Source of the DNA: Linnemannia hyalina
Taxonomy: Eukaryota; Mortierellomycota; Mortierellomycetes; Mortierellales; Mortierellaceae
Direction of reading: 5' to 3'
Length of the DNA stretch: 64,000 bases
Assembly (NCBI GenBank): GCA_019671135.1
Contig: JAHRHY010000003.1
Coordinates: 1,984,001 to 2,048,000 of the forward strand
The notes beneath the pieces are model-generated. The model made no database searches. It was not told the origin of the DNA and worked only from the letters and a program-made list of their open reading frames with translations. Positions 25,085 through 37,600 of this stretch are shown here, in pieces; the first letter of the stretch is position 1; each line of letters starts with the position of its first letter. The translations under genes and the position numbers were made by a program.

Positions 25085-27871
25085 TTAATCGCTATCGCTG
25101 TCGCTGTCGGTCTCGGGCGCCTTGCCCTTGCCCTTGCTCTGAGGAGGTGCGGCCTTCTGGCCACCACCACCAATGGCCGCTGCTGCCAAACCCTGCTCCT
25201 TCAACAACGCCATCTGACCAGCGATCGAATCCTCGTCAGGCTCAGAAATCTCGTCGTCCAGTTCGGGCTCAGGAGGCAACTGGGAAGCATCCAAAACAGT
25301 CAGGGTCATGTCCTGGAGGACATCAGCTCCCAAGATCGAGTCAGACTTGATAAACAGGTTGAACGAGTACTGGCCAGGGCGAGGGGGCGACTGGAACTGG
25401 ACGCGGATCGTCTTGGGCTTCGAGGTCACATCGGCAATCTTGGTAGGGGCAACGACAATACGGTTGTTCTTGTGGTCTCCCAAAACAACCCACCAGAAAG
25501 GCTTCTTCTCGCCGGGGAAGTGAGGGGCATGAACGGCAGGGGCAGGGGTCTTGTCCTCCTTCTTGGGCTTGATGTTACCATCCTCATCCTCCTCACTGTC
25601 CTCAACACCGTCGAACAAGGCGTCGACATCGTCCTTGGCAGACTTGACAACTTTCTCCTCCTCCTCGACCTCCTGACCGGGGATAACGGCGCTGACCTTC
25701 AAAATAAACGTGCAAAGAGATCCTGGGGTAATGATGTTATCGCCCGCAACGCGGAAGAACGCCTTGTGGACCTTCAACTCGGGGTACTGCTTAGCAACGG
25801 TGGCAACCTGGTCAACCTGATCGGCAGTGACGCCCTCCTGGAGAAGAGCACCACGGTCCTCGCGATCCATGTCCATGAACTGGCTAATCGACTTGACCTG
25901 GTTCTTGCCCTTAAGAGCCTTGATAGCCTCGGTATCGACAAAGGGCAACTGCTGGAGGGGCGAATCGTGGAAGTAAAGACCCTGGACCAAGATCTGGGAC
26001 ATGTCCATCAAAGCAAGGGAAACCGAGAGCCATTGGCGTGCAGTAGTGATCTGGATCATTCCGTGGATCAAGTGCAAAGTCTTGGAAGCAATATCGACTT
26101 GGTCTAGATCACAATTGAGCGACACGGGTAAGGGTTAGCATCCAATCGTAGTTCCTGACACTACAAGCCATTTGTCGGGCGTGGACACATTCATAGAGCA
26201 GTTCCTGCTGATTACCTTGGGCAAGATCCTTGTCTTCAACGGGGACGTTTAGGGTGTGGGCATACAACAAGGTCAAGACCTTCAAAGGGGCAGGCGAGGT
26301 GGTCTTCTTGGTGTATTCAAACTTCTCGCCGTTCTTGTTCTCCAAAGCAGTGTTGACCTGGGCACCGAGCTTCTCCAGAGCAGCCTCATCCGTGGGGCGG
26401 CTGACGATATCCTCCTTGAACTCCTCTGCAAGAGACAGAATCTCGACGATCTCCTTGGCATTGGTGGTCTCCTTCAATTGCTTGAAGAACACGCCCATGG
26501 TTTTGGTGCGAATCTTGTCTTTGGTGAAGTCTCCAGAGCGGTACCACCACTTTCCGATAAAGTAAGGAAGCATCAGACCGCAGGCAATACCGTAGGCAGC
26601 AAGGACCCAGAAGTTGTTGTGTGCCTCGACCAACCAGGTGGGAAGGGCAATGCTCATGGTCATCGAGTTCCTGCTACCATCGGGGTGTCCGTATTTCTCC
26701 CAGTTCTCGCGGGTAATGTCGTCAGTCAAACTAATTGAAACGAGAGCAAACAAAACGAACGAAATTAAAAATGAGGTGAGCAAAACAGGGTCGTGGATCG
26801 GATTGGTAAACAAAAAAAAGAGCTCCTTGAGGCAAAGACGGATCCTGCCATAGCATTCCTCGATTGCCACTTACGTTTCGTAAGCCTTATTGATCTCGGC
26901 CATCTTGGTGTCAGCCTCCTCGCGCAGGTCGGTTTTGACCTTGTCAGGATGCCAGATCTTGCTCAGTCCACGATATGCTGACTTGATTTGTTTAGGGGTA
27001 GCATTCTACAGAGAGATCAACCAGGACAGAAAGCACAAATGTATCAGTAAGAATAAAGCTTGTCTCCTGTGCATGCTTCCTATCCCTTTTCTCTCACCCC
27101 CTGGCATGAGTAAATGAAAAGGCGTCGATTGCGTGTGATAAAACGACTGTTGCTGCTGTATATACTTACATCGGCAACGCCAAGAATGTCAAAGGGGTTC
27201 CACTTGAGGACTTCGGGCGAAGGGGTGATGTAGACCTGGTAGGCGACGAAAGCGAAAACGATCCAGCCAAGGAGGATACCAATTGACCTATACGACACAC
27301 CACATACACGATGAAAGTAAAAAGAGTTAGTTCACGGTCAAGGTGTTTGCAGTAGTCGGAGAGAAGGAAAAGGGCGAACAGCCCAGTTTTTGGAATCTCG
27401 TCAAAAGAACACATACTTCTTGCCAACTCCTGTGGACTTGCGGGGGGCGGCAGCTCGGGAAGACTTCTTGTGGCAGGCATCGCAAGGGCAAGTATTTTTC
27501 TTTGCCGTAACGACTAATATAATCAAACGAAAGCGAAGTAATCATGAAAGTGGTTAGATCGTGGCTTTCTTTGGTTCATTCACACTTGTGTGTTTTTTTG
27601 CATCCGTATGTGTTCCAATTCATTCAGTCTCGGTTCCTCTCGGGTCTATGCGTAGTTGGCTTCGTATTCATTCCTTGCTCGATGGAAAACAACAAGCCGA
27701 GTCCAGTCTGTGTTTTGCCTAGCTGAAAAACGTCCTTCGAATAAGATTCATATATTTACCTGTCTTCTTAAAGATGTTGAGGTAGGTGACGGGGATGAGG
27801 ATGATGGCGAGGGTGGTGAGGACGAAGAAGTTGAACGTGTCGCCGTTCTCGTCGAATGTGTACTTTGCCAT
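25085..27871 (-). CDS. SEC63: SEC63, ER translocon J-protein
   Basis: Subunit of the Sec62/63 complex that recruits the lumenal Hsp70 (BiP/Kar2) for protein translocation into the ER. Six exons, 27760-27871, 27417-27513, 27170-27287, 26875-27005, 26216-26730 and 25085-26103, give 663 residues. In order: an N-terminal membrane segment (FFVLTTLAIILIPVTYL), a basic loop with a CPCDAC pair, a second membrane segment (IGILLGWIVFAFVAYQVYI), the J domain (NPFDILGVADNATPKQIKSA with the HPD tripeptide in KIWHPDKV), a third segment (FWVLAAYGIACGLMLPYFIG), then Sec63/Brl helices and a C-terminal Ig-like part (KPFWWVVLGDHKNN). It ends in an acidic Asp/Ser tail typical for binding Sec62. The last intron must be removed because it contains an in-frame stop; the join gives LAQDQVDIA, matching the family. 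Confidence 0.96.
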
Positions 27872-28500
27872 CTTTGCTTTTCCAATCTCTCTCTGTTGGC
27901 TTGCTAGGTAGGTCTCTTTGTTGAATACTCCTGAAGGTGTGCTGGTGTGTTTTCCTTGGTGCTAGTTCTGGTATTCCGACAAGGCCGTTGAGGAGGAGGA
28001 GGGAGGTGTTGTTGTGCTGCGAGTTGGGCCCTGGACGATAACGGGATAAAAAGAGAAAGAAGAAAGGGAGGGAGGGAGGTGATGAAACGAAAAGAGAGGA
28101 TGATGGGAGAGCGAAATAGACAGAACACTAATAGCAGAACATCAATAAAGGGGCGGGGCACAGAATTGATATATCCAATGAGTGCGAGCCAGAGAACCTA
28201 ACAGACCAGCCTTGTCCAGCCAATCAGACTGCGCTGACACGTCGGATTCCCCTCTACTCGTTTCCCTGGCTCTCCCCTCTTGTACCCCTTAAAACTCAAT
28301 CCTGCGTTCTCTTTCTCTTTGGTCTGATCACCAAGTGATCTATCCTTCTATGGCTTCCATGCCCTTCTAGAACTCCCAACTGGAGTCACGCTAATCCTTT
28401 CAATCCACGTCTTAATTGATGTCTATCATTCATTCACTTTATCTTTATCGCTAAATGAAAAAAAAATCTTCTAATATACATGTAGTCGCATCGCACCTTT
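27872..28500. other. Intergenic: SEC63 promoter
   Basis: Between SEC63 and the next minus-strand gene. Contains a pyrimidine-rich leader on the transcribed strand. No other gene is seen. Confidence 0.6.
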
Positions 28501-30363
28501 CTACCGATACTCCCCCATAGCCTCAGTATGATACTCAGGCCAAAGGTGGTTGATAATATACGCACTAAACGTGCTCCGATCCGTCCCCTGGAACATCCGC
28601 CCCTTGGCCGCCAAGTTGGCGTCCATCAGCGCAACCATATACGGCCACATCAGCACATTGTCCACCGGGTTCCGGATGTTTTCCAGAAGTGCATCCGATT
28701 CACGGAAATCGGACAGAAACATCGTGCACGGGAACCGGTCTAGGAAATCCTTGAGAAGAGGTGCTGAACGTGGCTGGTGGACATCTGTTGCCATGAAGAT
28801 CATCGGTGACTCGGCTGGACTCGACTGACACCGCTCCAGGAATGTTGGAGCTGCCTCATCAATGAGGGTGGTGGGCATATGGGATGCTAGTACCTGCGCC
28901 GGTTGACCTTCTCCCTCTGCTGCTGCTGGTAGCGCATGTGGTACTGGATCTGCTCGCCGCCGCAACTTGGACGAATACCGCGACTGATCTTGCTTAACCA
29001 TCTCCTCAACCCAAACCACAATCCTCTGCAGATTCATTGGCGCACCCTTCTCAAAGATCCCATCCTCCGTCCTCAAATGAACTCCCAGAAACCCCTCTGC
29101 AAGCCTTTCCGTCCCCTTGGACCACACCTCGATCTGATCCTCGGCCATCCTCGTCGCGTCCAGAATCGCCTGGTTCCAGAGATCCATCCCATTGGAGAGA
29201 TACTGTTTCAGATCCCGCTGTCGCTGTGATCGTGCCTCGAACCGGTCGGTGGCGAATAGAGATCCAAAGTGGAGGATCTTTTCCGGGCGCCGGTGGAGGT
29301 CGGTGAGTAGAAGGCGTTTTGAGAACTTGCCTTCTGTGGCCATGGTCTCTGGGATGAGTGTTGAATGGTCGACCTGCACCTCCACCTGAGGCTTCTCGTC
29401 TCCCGGCTTGATACCATAGTCCGTCTCTGAATCATCCACAATAAAGTACTCGTACCGACTCGTATCATTAAAAAAGTACATCTCCTTCTGCAGATCCTCC
29501 ACCTGAAGGTTGTCCTTGAGCCACTCCATCGTAATCTCCGGACGATTGAACACTCGAATGGGCGTCGTCTCCCCCGCTACGCCCACAACGTCCGACAAAA
29601 TCTTGGGGATGTCGTAAAAATAGGTCCACGGAGTCGTAGTCCAGAGATGGTAAAATCGGCATTGGTGCTCGGTCAGTCGCTCCTTCTCTGTCATCGCCTC
29701 TCGCTGTTTCCGATTCTTGCGGGGCCATGTTGCGGGCTCGATAGTTCGACAATACTCAACTCCTGTCCGGTTGCGGTCCGACCACTGCTTGAGAAGGATG
29801 GGCGGCTCCTTCCAGACCAGAGCCTGCTTCTTGTGACTGAGGTGTAGCGGTGGGAGAAGTAAGGTTCGGTTGAGCGACACTGCCAGTCGAAGTGCAGTCT
29901 CGAGGGTGATGAGTTGGTTGTGGAAGCCGCTGTGGGGGAGGTAGGCCAGGAACCGTTCGCCTTCTGCAGGGGGTCTTGGTGGGAACATTGTAATGAAAGG
30001 ATTGTGTTCCTTGTTTCCTTCCAGCTGCAGGGGCTCGGGTCTCGTTGTTGTCGTTGTTGTTTGTGTGTGAGAGGGCGTTTGTGTATTTGATGTTGTTGTT
30101 GTTGTTGTTTGGTTGTTACTATTAAAGTCGTTGCTGTAGTCGTTATCGTTATTGTTGGCAGTGATGATGGTGCGGTTATGTCGCCTGGCGCTGTCGAGGA
30201 CAACTGTGCCGTCGTCCTTCGAGGAGTAATTATTGAGGTAAGGGACCCACTCCACTTGTAGCGCAAGGAGAAAGAGGACCACAACGAAAATTAGACTGAT
30301 AAACAGCGTCCTATTCCTTGATCGTGGCTCCGACTTGATCAGGGAACCCTGCTTTGACGTCAT
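28501..30363 (-). CDS. Type II membrane O-fucosyltransferase-like glycosyltransferase
   Basis: Putative Golgi glycosyltransferase with GDP-fucose O-fucosyltransferase-like features. Single exon. I start at the ATG at 30363 (MTSKQGSLIKSEPRSRNRT), which places a short basic cytosolic tail before one hydrophobic anchor (LFISLIFVVVLFLLALQV), a classic type II arrangement; an in-frame ATG at 30495 would add 44 residues that spoil it. The product is 620 residues. After an Asn/Thr-rich stem comes the donor-binding-like region (LPHSGFHNQLITLETALRLA, LNRTLLLPPL), a later LGVHLRTEDG with the conserved His/Arg, and a C-terminal block (VDNVLMWPYMVALMDANLAA ... STFSAYIINHLWPEYH). Many N-x-S/T sites are present. 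Acceptor unknown; family assignment rests on motif pattern only. Confidence 0.75.
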   Translation of the reverse strand: MTSKQGSLIKSEPRSRNRTLFISLIFVVVLFLLALQVEWVPYLNNYSSKDDGTVVLDSARRHNRTIITANNNDNDYSNDFNSNNQTTTTTTSNTQTPSHTQTTTTTTRPEPLQLEGNKEHNPFITMFPPRPPAEGERFLAYLPHSGFHNQLITLETALRLAVSLNRTLLLPPLHLSHKKQALVWKEPPILLKQWSDRNRTGVEYCRTIEPATWPRKNRKQREAMTEKERLTEHQCRFYHLWTTTPWTYFYDIPKILSDVVGVAGETTPIRVFNRPEITMEWLKDNLQVEDLQKEMYFFNDTSRYEYFIVDDSETDYGIKPGDEKPQVEVQVDHSTLIPETMATEGKFSKRLLLTDLHRRPEKILHFGSLFATDRFEARSQRQRDLKQYLSNGMDLWNQAILDATRMAEDQIEVWSKGTERLAEGFLGVHLRTEDGIFEKGAPMNLQRIVVWVEEMVKQDQSRYSSKLRRRADPVPHALPAAAEGEGQPAQVLASHMPTTLIDEAAPTFLERCQSSPAESPMIFMATDVHQPRSAPLLKDFLDRFPCTMFLSDFRESDALLENIRNPVDNVLMWPYMVALMDANLAAKGRMFQGTDRSTFSAYIINHLWPEYHTEAMGEYR

Positions 30364-32089
30364 GTTCACCCCCTCTGGTTTTAGTGGCGAGAAGAGCGAG
30401 CGGTGCTTCGTTGAGTGTTGAAAAGTGAAGATTGAGTCGAACGGGTGGAACAGGAGACGCTGGAGGGAAAAGAGAGGTAACAAAGGTGGCGGCAAGCAAC
30501 TAATATAAAGATGGGATTTGGGTATATGTGTGGATTAAGGGATTGAAAGAGCAGGAGAGAAAGCAAAGTAGAGGACGAGAATACGGAGACGACAAGGAGA
30601 AGAAAGGAGAGGAGAGAGGGCGCCAGGACGGGAATATCGAAATAAAGAAAGGGGCGAGAGGTATTAATGGAGGAAACGAAGAGATGAAAGAAGGATGAAG
30701 GACGAAGGATGAAGGAAGAAGGAAGAAGGAAAGGAAGCAAGAATGAAACAGAAAGTGAATCGAGAAATAGAAATTGCAAAAGTAAAACGTAGTAAGTACC
30801 ACCCATCCATGCAACAGCACCCAGAGAAACCCAACGGCGGTGTCTTGTACCTAAGTCTTCGGACCAGAAGGGAGGTGCAGTAGTCTGTCTGGATAAAACA
30901 CCACAAAACGAACTGGGTCCTGACAGCAGACTAGCTGCATTCCTCCCCTCTTTTAGTCTGTTTTTCTAATTCTTTTAATAACGAGAGCATCATGATGCTA
31001 GGTGTTGCCTCCGACAATTGACGCTAACTCCATTAAAAGGAATATCTTTGCCAGTGCCTCATTTTGGTGCAATCTACCCTAGCGCCATCCCATCCACTTT
31101 TGTTGCAAGTTTGTCCAGCAGGATTCAAATGTGGACAAAGGAAAGGCACGAGAAACGAAAATGTGAACAAAAGGAAGGAGGGCTCTTTTTGCGCCTTTGT
31201 GTTGTCCATGCCTTGGTCACACGAGGTCCATTGTCAACAACAAATGAAAACGCCATCTATTTCTCCCAATTCTTTCTATCAACGTCAATTCGATGGGAAG
31301 AAAGGAAGATGAACTCAACGTTTGAGAGAAATTCATTCTCATCATTTTATTTCATTGCTCTCAATTCGGATGAACTCTACAGTAACAGCGATTGACAGAC
31401 TCTTAGGGAGCTTGTCTTTGGGTGTAGGGTGTAGATCAGGGCATTCAATTCATCACTCCACCTGCAGTTACCTATGTGCACACCTCTATGCCTTTTATTT
31501 ATTTTTTGGGGATTGTTGTGGGGGGGGAGGGGGAATACAAAACTGGATGAGCAAAAAAGGAAGTTATTAAGCAACACAATTGTAGAACATGGACGACGAT
31601 GAATATGCACGATAAAGCGGTGTCTCACGGCTATGTACAGAGCATCGGTGGACATGGGCGAGGGCGAAAAAATCAACTGGAGATAGATGTCAAGAATGAA
31701 CGGGGCACTCTTGACAGGAAAACCAAATAGTGTTGTGATCCGTCCAGTCCTGCTAGGATTGCATTGCTGATTATAGAGCCACGGTATGTTGTGTTGTGTA
31801 GTGTTATGATGTGATATGCTGAGATGTTTTGTTGTTGATGTTGTTGTTGTTGATATTGATGTTGTTGTCCAATGCACCGGTAACATTGTCCAGAAGGCGC
31901 TGTCCTTCTGTTCCTCAGTGGGATCTAGGCAGAGCTGCGCCAAGCTTGCTGCGGGGTTGAACGCGACTGACTGACTCACGAAGATCCAGGATACAACAAC
32001 CAAAAAGTAATCTACAGTTGAAAGTTAGTTGGCGTACATAGAGTGAGACATCAATTCCCTAGCTGGCATCGTCAACCTTGCACCTATTC
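30364..32089. other. Upstream region of the glycosyltransferase gene; no other gene seen
   Basis: A purine-rich (plus strand) tract at 30560-30780 is probably the pyrimidine-rich leader of the minus-strand gene. Open frames at 31018-31395 (+) and 31377-32003 (-) have no recognisable domain. The region abuts the decayed PSY2 copy and may also contain its lost 3' part. Confidence 0.45.
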
Positions 32090-33752
32090 GGCTCAACACA
32101 GACACTTCCATTCGTGAGCACCAGGAATGGCTCGGTCAGAGTACTGAAGTATTATGTGTAAAACAACTCCAAAAATGACTCTACGCTGGAATCAGTAAAG
32201 TCCGCGTCGCTGACTGGTGATTCACCTTCCTGCAAAGTAGGACTCGAGCTGATCATTTCTGGCTTCTCGGGGTTGACATTCAGCAAGGCTTGGGTGGCAT
32301 CAACAAACTGGGACATGGAGTTGATTGCGCTCAAAGATGATTTGAATCAAAAGGGCATCAAAGAAGACTTTGGAGCCTTGGCGGGTGGCCTGCTTGACGC
32401 ATCAGTTTGAGGTTGGTCTCCAAGGCGATCTGCATAATCTCGATGGCTGCTTGCTTAGCCTAGTCGTCAAAGGAGACAAAGGCAAACTCGAGAAAATCAA
32501 AAAGACTAGCAGGACTTACATTCCTGTGAAGGGCGTTGTATTGACTGAAGGAAGATTGAAAAGAGAATAGTTAGATATCCTGTCGAGAACATAACCGTAA
32601 CTCGGCGATCATACATATTGTAGAAACATGTTCTTATCTGTAGATGGCGAGAGTTGTCTTCTTGGTCGCAAAGTTGGTGCACAAACAGCACAACTTCATT
32701 TCGGCGACGCTTTGGCTCCGATGGGTTCTTCAAGATATCGAAGAGGTCCTTTCATCAACTGGCGGTCATAGGCAATGTCCTGGACGAGCTCGAAGGTCTT
32801 GACCTTGATCATGAGAGTCACCACCAAAATCGCGTCCACTTCCAGGGTATCAACCACTTAGGAAACTGGAGACAGATCAACCGATTGATAAGCTTCATGG
32901 TGTCTGGATCGTCGATCGGAACGACCTCCTTGAACTTGCCCACTCGAGGGAACATCTGCCGGTACCCTGGATTCCCCTCCTTCAGGTTCGGGTCGTCTAT
33001 AGTAGCGGGAGGAAGCAAATGTTGCTTGTGAGTTTGAGTTCTGACAATACCTTCAAAGCGAGTGCGATCTTTGCAAAAAGTCACATGGTATAGTATATTC
33101 ACTTGCATTCCATGATACCAAGGCAGCCTACAAGGCTGCTGTTCTTTAGCATTTCCTAGATGATATTCGCGTCGTAACGGTTCACTAGAAGCGGAAGAAA
33201 ATAACGAAGTAATCGGTCAGTAATCGCTCCAGGCTATTAAGCATTGCTCGGTATGGTGTTAAGAAAACAAGATTACGAATATTTTTTCAGCTGGACTCAC
33301 TCATATGCAAGATTACAGAGCGGAGTGTGGGCAAACACGAAGTCTTCATCGACTTCTCGCAAATTGCCAGCAGGGCGACAAGCTTGTTGATCTACTTCTA
33401 CAAATGAGAGCAAAAAAGTGAAACGCACACATGTTAGTACGTTCTATCACCTACACAAAGCCTACGAAGATGAGGCTGACATGGACAGGCGAGAACTTAC
33501 CTCCTCGACAATGTACTTGTTGAGCTTCTGCTTAACTTCTCCGTCAGTAGTTGGGTTTCCCTCGAGAAATTCCTTGGTATCCGTGATATTGGCCATGGTT
33601 GGGTCGGACAGGATCGACTCATCGTCACCCATGTCATCGTCGTCACTCGAATAGTCGTCGCTTGAGGAGTCGCCGCTTGAGGAGTCGCAGGACTCAATGT
33701 TGCTTGTGTAGTAGTCGCTGATGTGGATTGTCAATGAGGCTTCGTCGACCAT
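32090..33752 (-). pseudogene. Decayed PP4R3/PSY2 (protein phosphatase 4 regulatory subunit 3) gene copy
   Basis: Fragments of PSY2/SMEK, the PP4 regulatory subunit, lie in the correct order on the minus strand. Upstream to downstream: an acidic stretch, then PTMANITDTKEFLEG and KQKLNKYIVEE (to 33501, followed by a GTAAGT donor); INKLVALLAICEKSMK (33391-33301); DANII, stop, EMLKNSSLVGCLGIME (33184-33107); DDPNLKEGNPGYRQMFPR and GKFKEVVPIDDP (about 32997-32865); PSEPKRRRNEVVLFVHQLC (near 32700); FDD, stop, AKQAAIEIMQIALETNLKLM (near 32460); and SMSQFVDATQALLNVNPEKP to SFLELFYT (32334-32152). In-frame TAG codons at 33156-33158 and 32460-32462, plus at least two frameshifts (near 32860 and 32735), break the reading. 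The N-terminal EVH1-like domain is not found. Retained splice signals argue for a decayed genomic duplicate, not a processed copy. Confidence 0.8.
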
Positions 33753-34605
33753 TTCAGAAACATGAACAAAAGTAAACTTTGTTAATTTCAGGTACTCATC
33801 GGCCGCTGGAGGTTCATTTCGTCTTTGGTGCAGTTGTTTGGCTGGAGAACGGCTTGCTCCCTATCGTGGTTGAGAAATGAAAAAATGAAGTTGGATTGGT
33901 TTGGTAAGCCTAGATCAGTTACTGGTTGTCCATTGCGAATATTGCGCCCAAAAGTGACTGCTGTTAACGTTCCTTCAGACTCGTTTCTTGGTGGAAGCCC
34001 AAGTCGTGGTTGTTCTTGGGGAGCAATGGCAAGGCGGTCATGGTGTCCTCAGCGCTCAGTGTTATTATTACGAGTAAACGCAAGAGAAAAACTGAAGTCA
34101 GCACACAAGTATTCAGGTGGGTATGGGTTTTTCGTGTTTGACTTGGTCGTGCGTTCGTTTTGCAAGAGTTTCCTTTGAGGTCGTGTGTTGCTTTCGTGAC
34201 AGTGACGAGCTTTGTTCCTGAGACCGAGTTGATGCACAATTAGTCCCCATGCTGTAATCGTTGTCCTAGAGAGCTGGGGAGGAATGAGTGTTTCTGGGGA
34301 GGGAAATCACTGGAATCGTTTTGGTGTTGGTATGTTATGGCGATCGTTGTTGTGAGATTATCGCTGTTCTTCTCTTGCGAGGGTGTCGTTATAGCGAGTT
34401 GAGCGATGGGTTGGGAGAGTGAAGGGGTATGAGTCGTGTCTTTCTGAAAATGCTGGAATCACTTTGGTAGAGAAGAAAAATGTAATTCTGAGCTTAATTC
34501 TCAGCAAGAAAGAGGCTCAGAAACGACCCCGTTAAAAGAGTCCCTGGCTGGCTTCTGACAATTCTTTTGGTTTAATAATAAAGATTCAATTGGTACAAAA
34601 ATAAC
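33753..34605. other. Region between the PSY2 pseudogene and the SPT23-like gene
   Basis: No recognisable gene. An open frame at 33964-34239 (-) could be a remnant of the missing N-terminal PSY2 exons, but I cannot align it. The 3' end of the SPT23-like gene lies at the right edge. Confidence 0.4.
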
Positions 34606-37600
34606 CTAAAGAGGCATCTCCTGGTGCCTCTGCTGCTCGGCTTGCTCAAGCTCACGATCGTAAACCTCCTTGGTCCTCCGGTTGTTCTCCTTGATCGCCC
34701 CACGGATTCTAAAGTGGCAATCCGAATACTCCGCCCTGTCAACAAGTGCAGCCTGGTGCAGTCTCTTGGCCTCCGCTAACAACGCTGCGCCACCCACTGC
34801 GACTCCAGGCTCACCCACACCGCCAGCAGGTCGAGGTCCAAACTTGGCTTCCTGCTCTCGGGCCGTCGATTGCATAGTCTCGATGCGGTTGAATTCAGCC
34901 AACCGACGCTCCACCTCCATCGACATCAAATCCTGGTGGAGAAGTATTTCTACAGGGTTAAAGTCCCACACAGAAAGTGTGCTGTTGTAACCTGCAGCCT
35001 GTGCCTCCTCGATGGTTCCGCGGTAGGTGACAGGACCAGATAGTGCCATGCCCCTGGACAGATGACCAGACGTCACTCCGTGGATGCTCAACGCCGATGA
35101 TGCAGGCGCCATACCAAACGGAGGGAGTGCACTCTCGACCGCCCTGAGACCCTTGTGAGTGTAGGCATCGTTGCCGTCGCATGACAACACACCGAGCTTG
35201 CGGTTGGAACTGAGAGCCTGAGCCAAGGTAACCATTCCGTCCTCTCCGAACCGGTTGTAGTCCATGACCAACAGCTGGAGGGTGTCGTTATCAGCCAAGG
35301 CAGGGAAGGCTAACGAGATCCGTCTGCCGAATCCACCCATCGACCGACCGCCCGCCGAGTTACCTCTGCGACCGCCGCCGCTGCTGCCGCCAACCGACAC
35401 TGACGATCCGGTTGAACCAACGGTAGCAGAGACATCAGGGTCTTGCTGCTCAATCTCCTTGCCAGAGATATCCAACATGACCAAGGTCTTGTTCATAGCC
35501 AACATGCGGCCAAGGGCGCAGCAGGTGGCTTCCGAAGCATCCTCTGGGCGGATTCTGGAGCAAGCTTCCTGGTAGCTCAGTCCCTCTAACTCGGCCACTT
35601 GACTCTCGCGCTTGATCATCAATCCATTGACGTTGAGTTCGTTGAAACACGTCGTCTGCTCCAAAGCCTCTAGGACACGTCGCAAGACAGCATCACGGAC
35701 AATGAGACCCTGCATGTGAATGCCAAAGGGCTCACCGCTGTTGAACGATCTCGACTTCTCCAGGCTCCGAATCCAGCTCTCAATCGACTCCTTGGACTCG
35801 AACAGAGGATTTTGGCTAACATCCAACGTGAACTTTGTGGTTTGGTTGACCTTGCAAAGAGCATCAAACACGCTGACGAGGCTCGACCATCCCAGGTTGC
35901 AGCGGGACAATGTGAGTGTCAAGAGTTCAGGGTGGGACGGGACATAGGCGGCCAAGACAGAGATGGTAGCCTGGTTGATAGGCGCGGTCGAGAGATCCAG
36001 AACAGTCAACTTTTGCAGTGTGTCCAAGCGCTTGCCGCTGAGAAGACTCTCGTGAGGCAACGAAGGAGCCACTGGTGCTCCAAGACGACACTTCTGGAGA
36101 TCGGGGTTGCGTTCCAGCAACATGTCGACCCATTGCCACCAGCGGTTGTCGGCTTGGTTGCCCTTGAGACGGATGGTCAACATGTTCTCCAGACATCCAA
36201 CGAGCGCCTCCATTCCGCCCACGCCGATGTTGCAGTCAGTGAGGTCTAGAGTCTTGAAATGTCTCCAGGTAGCCAGGCGCTTGGCAAAGAGGTGACCGAC
36301 GGTATCCTCGCCTCCAAAGTCATTACCGGTCAAGGAGATGCGTCTGCAGTGCTCGCGCCCTGCGTCTCCTCTAAGCATATGGGTCGACTCCGCGGTGGGC
36401 TCGAATCCGTCCAAGAATCCCTGGGCAGTCTCCGAGGACCATCCGCAACCGGCAAAGTTCCACCGCTCAATGTGTTTCATGTCTTTGATCATCCTCTGCA
36501 AGTCCTGAATCACCTCTTGCTTCTTCCAGCCTCCATCCAACGCTTGAATGCCCTCGAACCGGACCTTGGAGCCTTCGTCGTACTCACGGAGCGTTCGCAT
36601 GACCGTCTGGATCTGTGGCGCAGAGTAAGCTCTCCTGTCATCCTGGGCAGGCTTGAAAGTAAAGGTGCCAAGACGAGCAGAGTATTCGATTCCATTCAGG
36701 TCACGGTCCGAGAGCTTGAAGAGCTTGGCCCATATGGTAAGCGTTGTATCGATCCAATCCTCAGTCTTTTCCGTGGGCAAATGGTAGTGTTGATGGGGCT
36801 GATGTTGCTGAGGTGCCGATCCAAACTTGGACTTGAAGCCAAGGTGACGCATAAGATCGTCGTGAGCATTGGACACTGCATCGACATATCCACCCAGGTT
36901 GTCCTTGGATCCTGTCAATTGAATCCTTTGACCGAGAGGATATCGACCACCACGGGAGCCCAATCCACACACCTCCATGTCAATAGCAAGCTGAGAGGGA
37001 CCATTTGTGGTGTGACCAATATGCTCAAGCTCGACAAGACTCCAGTGCTCAACATCGCGGATCACGGTCCCTTGGGGGGAGCGACGCTCAGTAAAGTGGT
37101 GGAGTCCTGTTCCAGTCAAAGCCATAACATGAAGGGCAGTGTCGTTCCGTGAAGCTGACAAGGCGGATTCTACCGAGTCCTTCAATGATGTGGCCGACCA
37201 AGTGTCACCAGTCCATGTCTGAAGTCCAGTCTTGGTCAACAGCGCGGCAGTCGAACCGAACAGTTCAGTGCCACGCGACTTTTCCCAAATATTGGTAGCG
37301 TTCAGGATGTGGCTGTGCTGGGCGGGTGTAAGGTACTCAGCCTTGGAGGACAAAGAGGCCGAAGCATGCGAGTCTTCATCCTTGATCAGCTTGCGGGACG
37401 CATCGCCGGCGCCATCTGGAGCACCGTGGGCCTTCCGCTTACGTTCGGTCTGGCCGTGATCAGGTTCACCAGATTCGTCGTTGGAGTCCATGTCCTCGTC
37501 ATGCGACTTGGCTCCTTCAGGGGACGACGCGTTCGACATCTCCTCATCCATAATATCGTCTTCTTCGGCCTCCTCGACAAACACCTTGGGAAGATCTTGG

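Noticed and set aside
31377..32003. 208-codon minus-strand frame next to the PSY2 pseudogene
   Set aside because: Contains Thr/Ser runs from a GTT repeat and no PP4R3 similarity that I can see.
36259..37152. 297-codon plus-strand frame, and a second at 37309-37932
   Set aside because: Antisense of the SPT23-like last exon with no recognisable domain.
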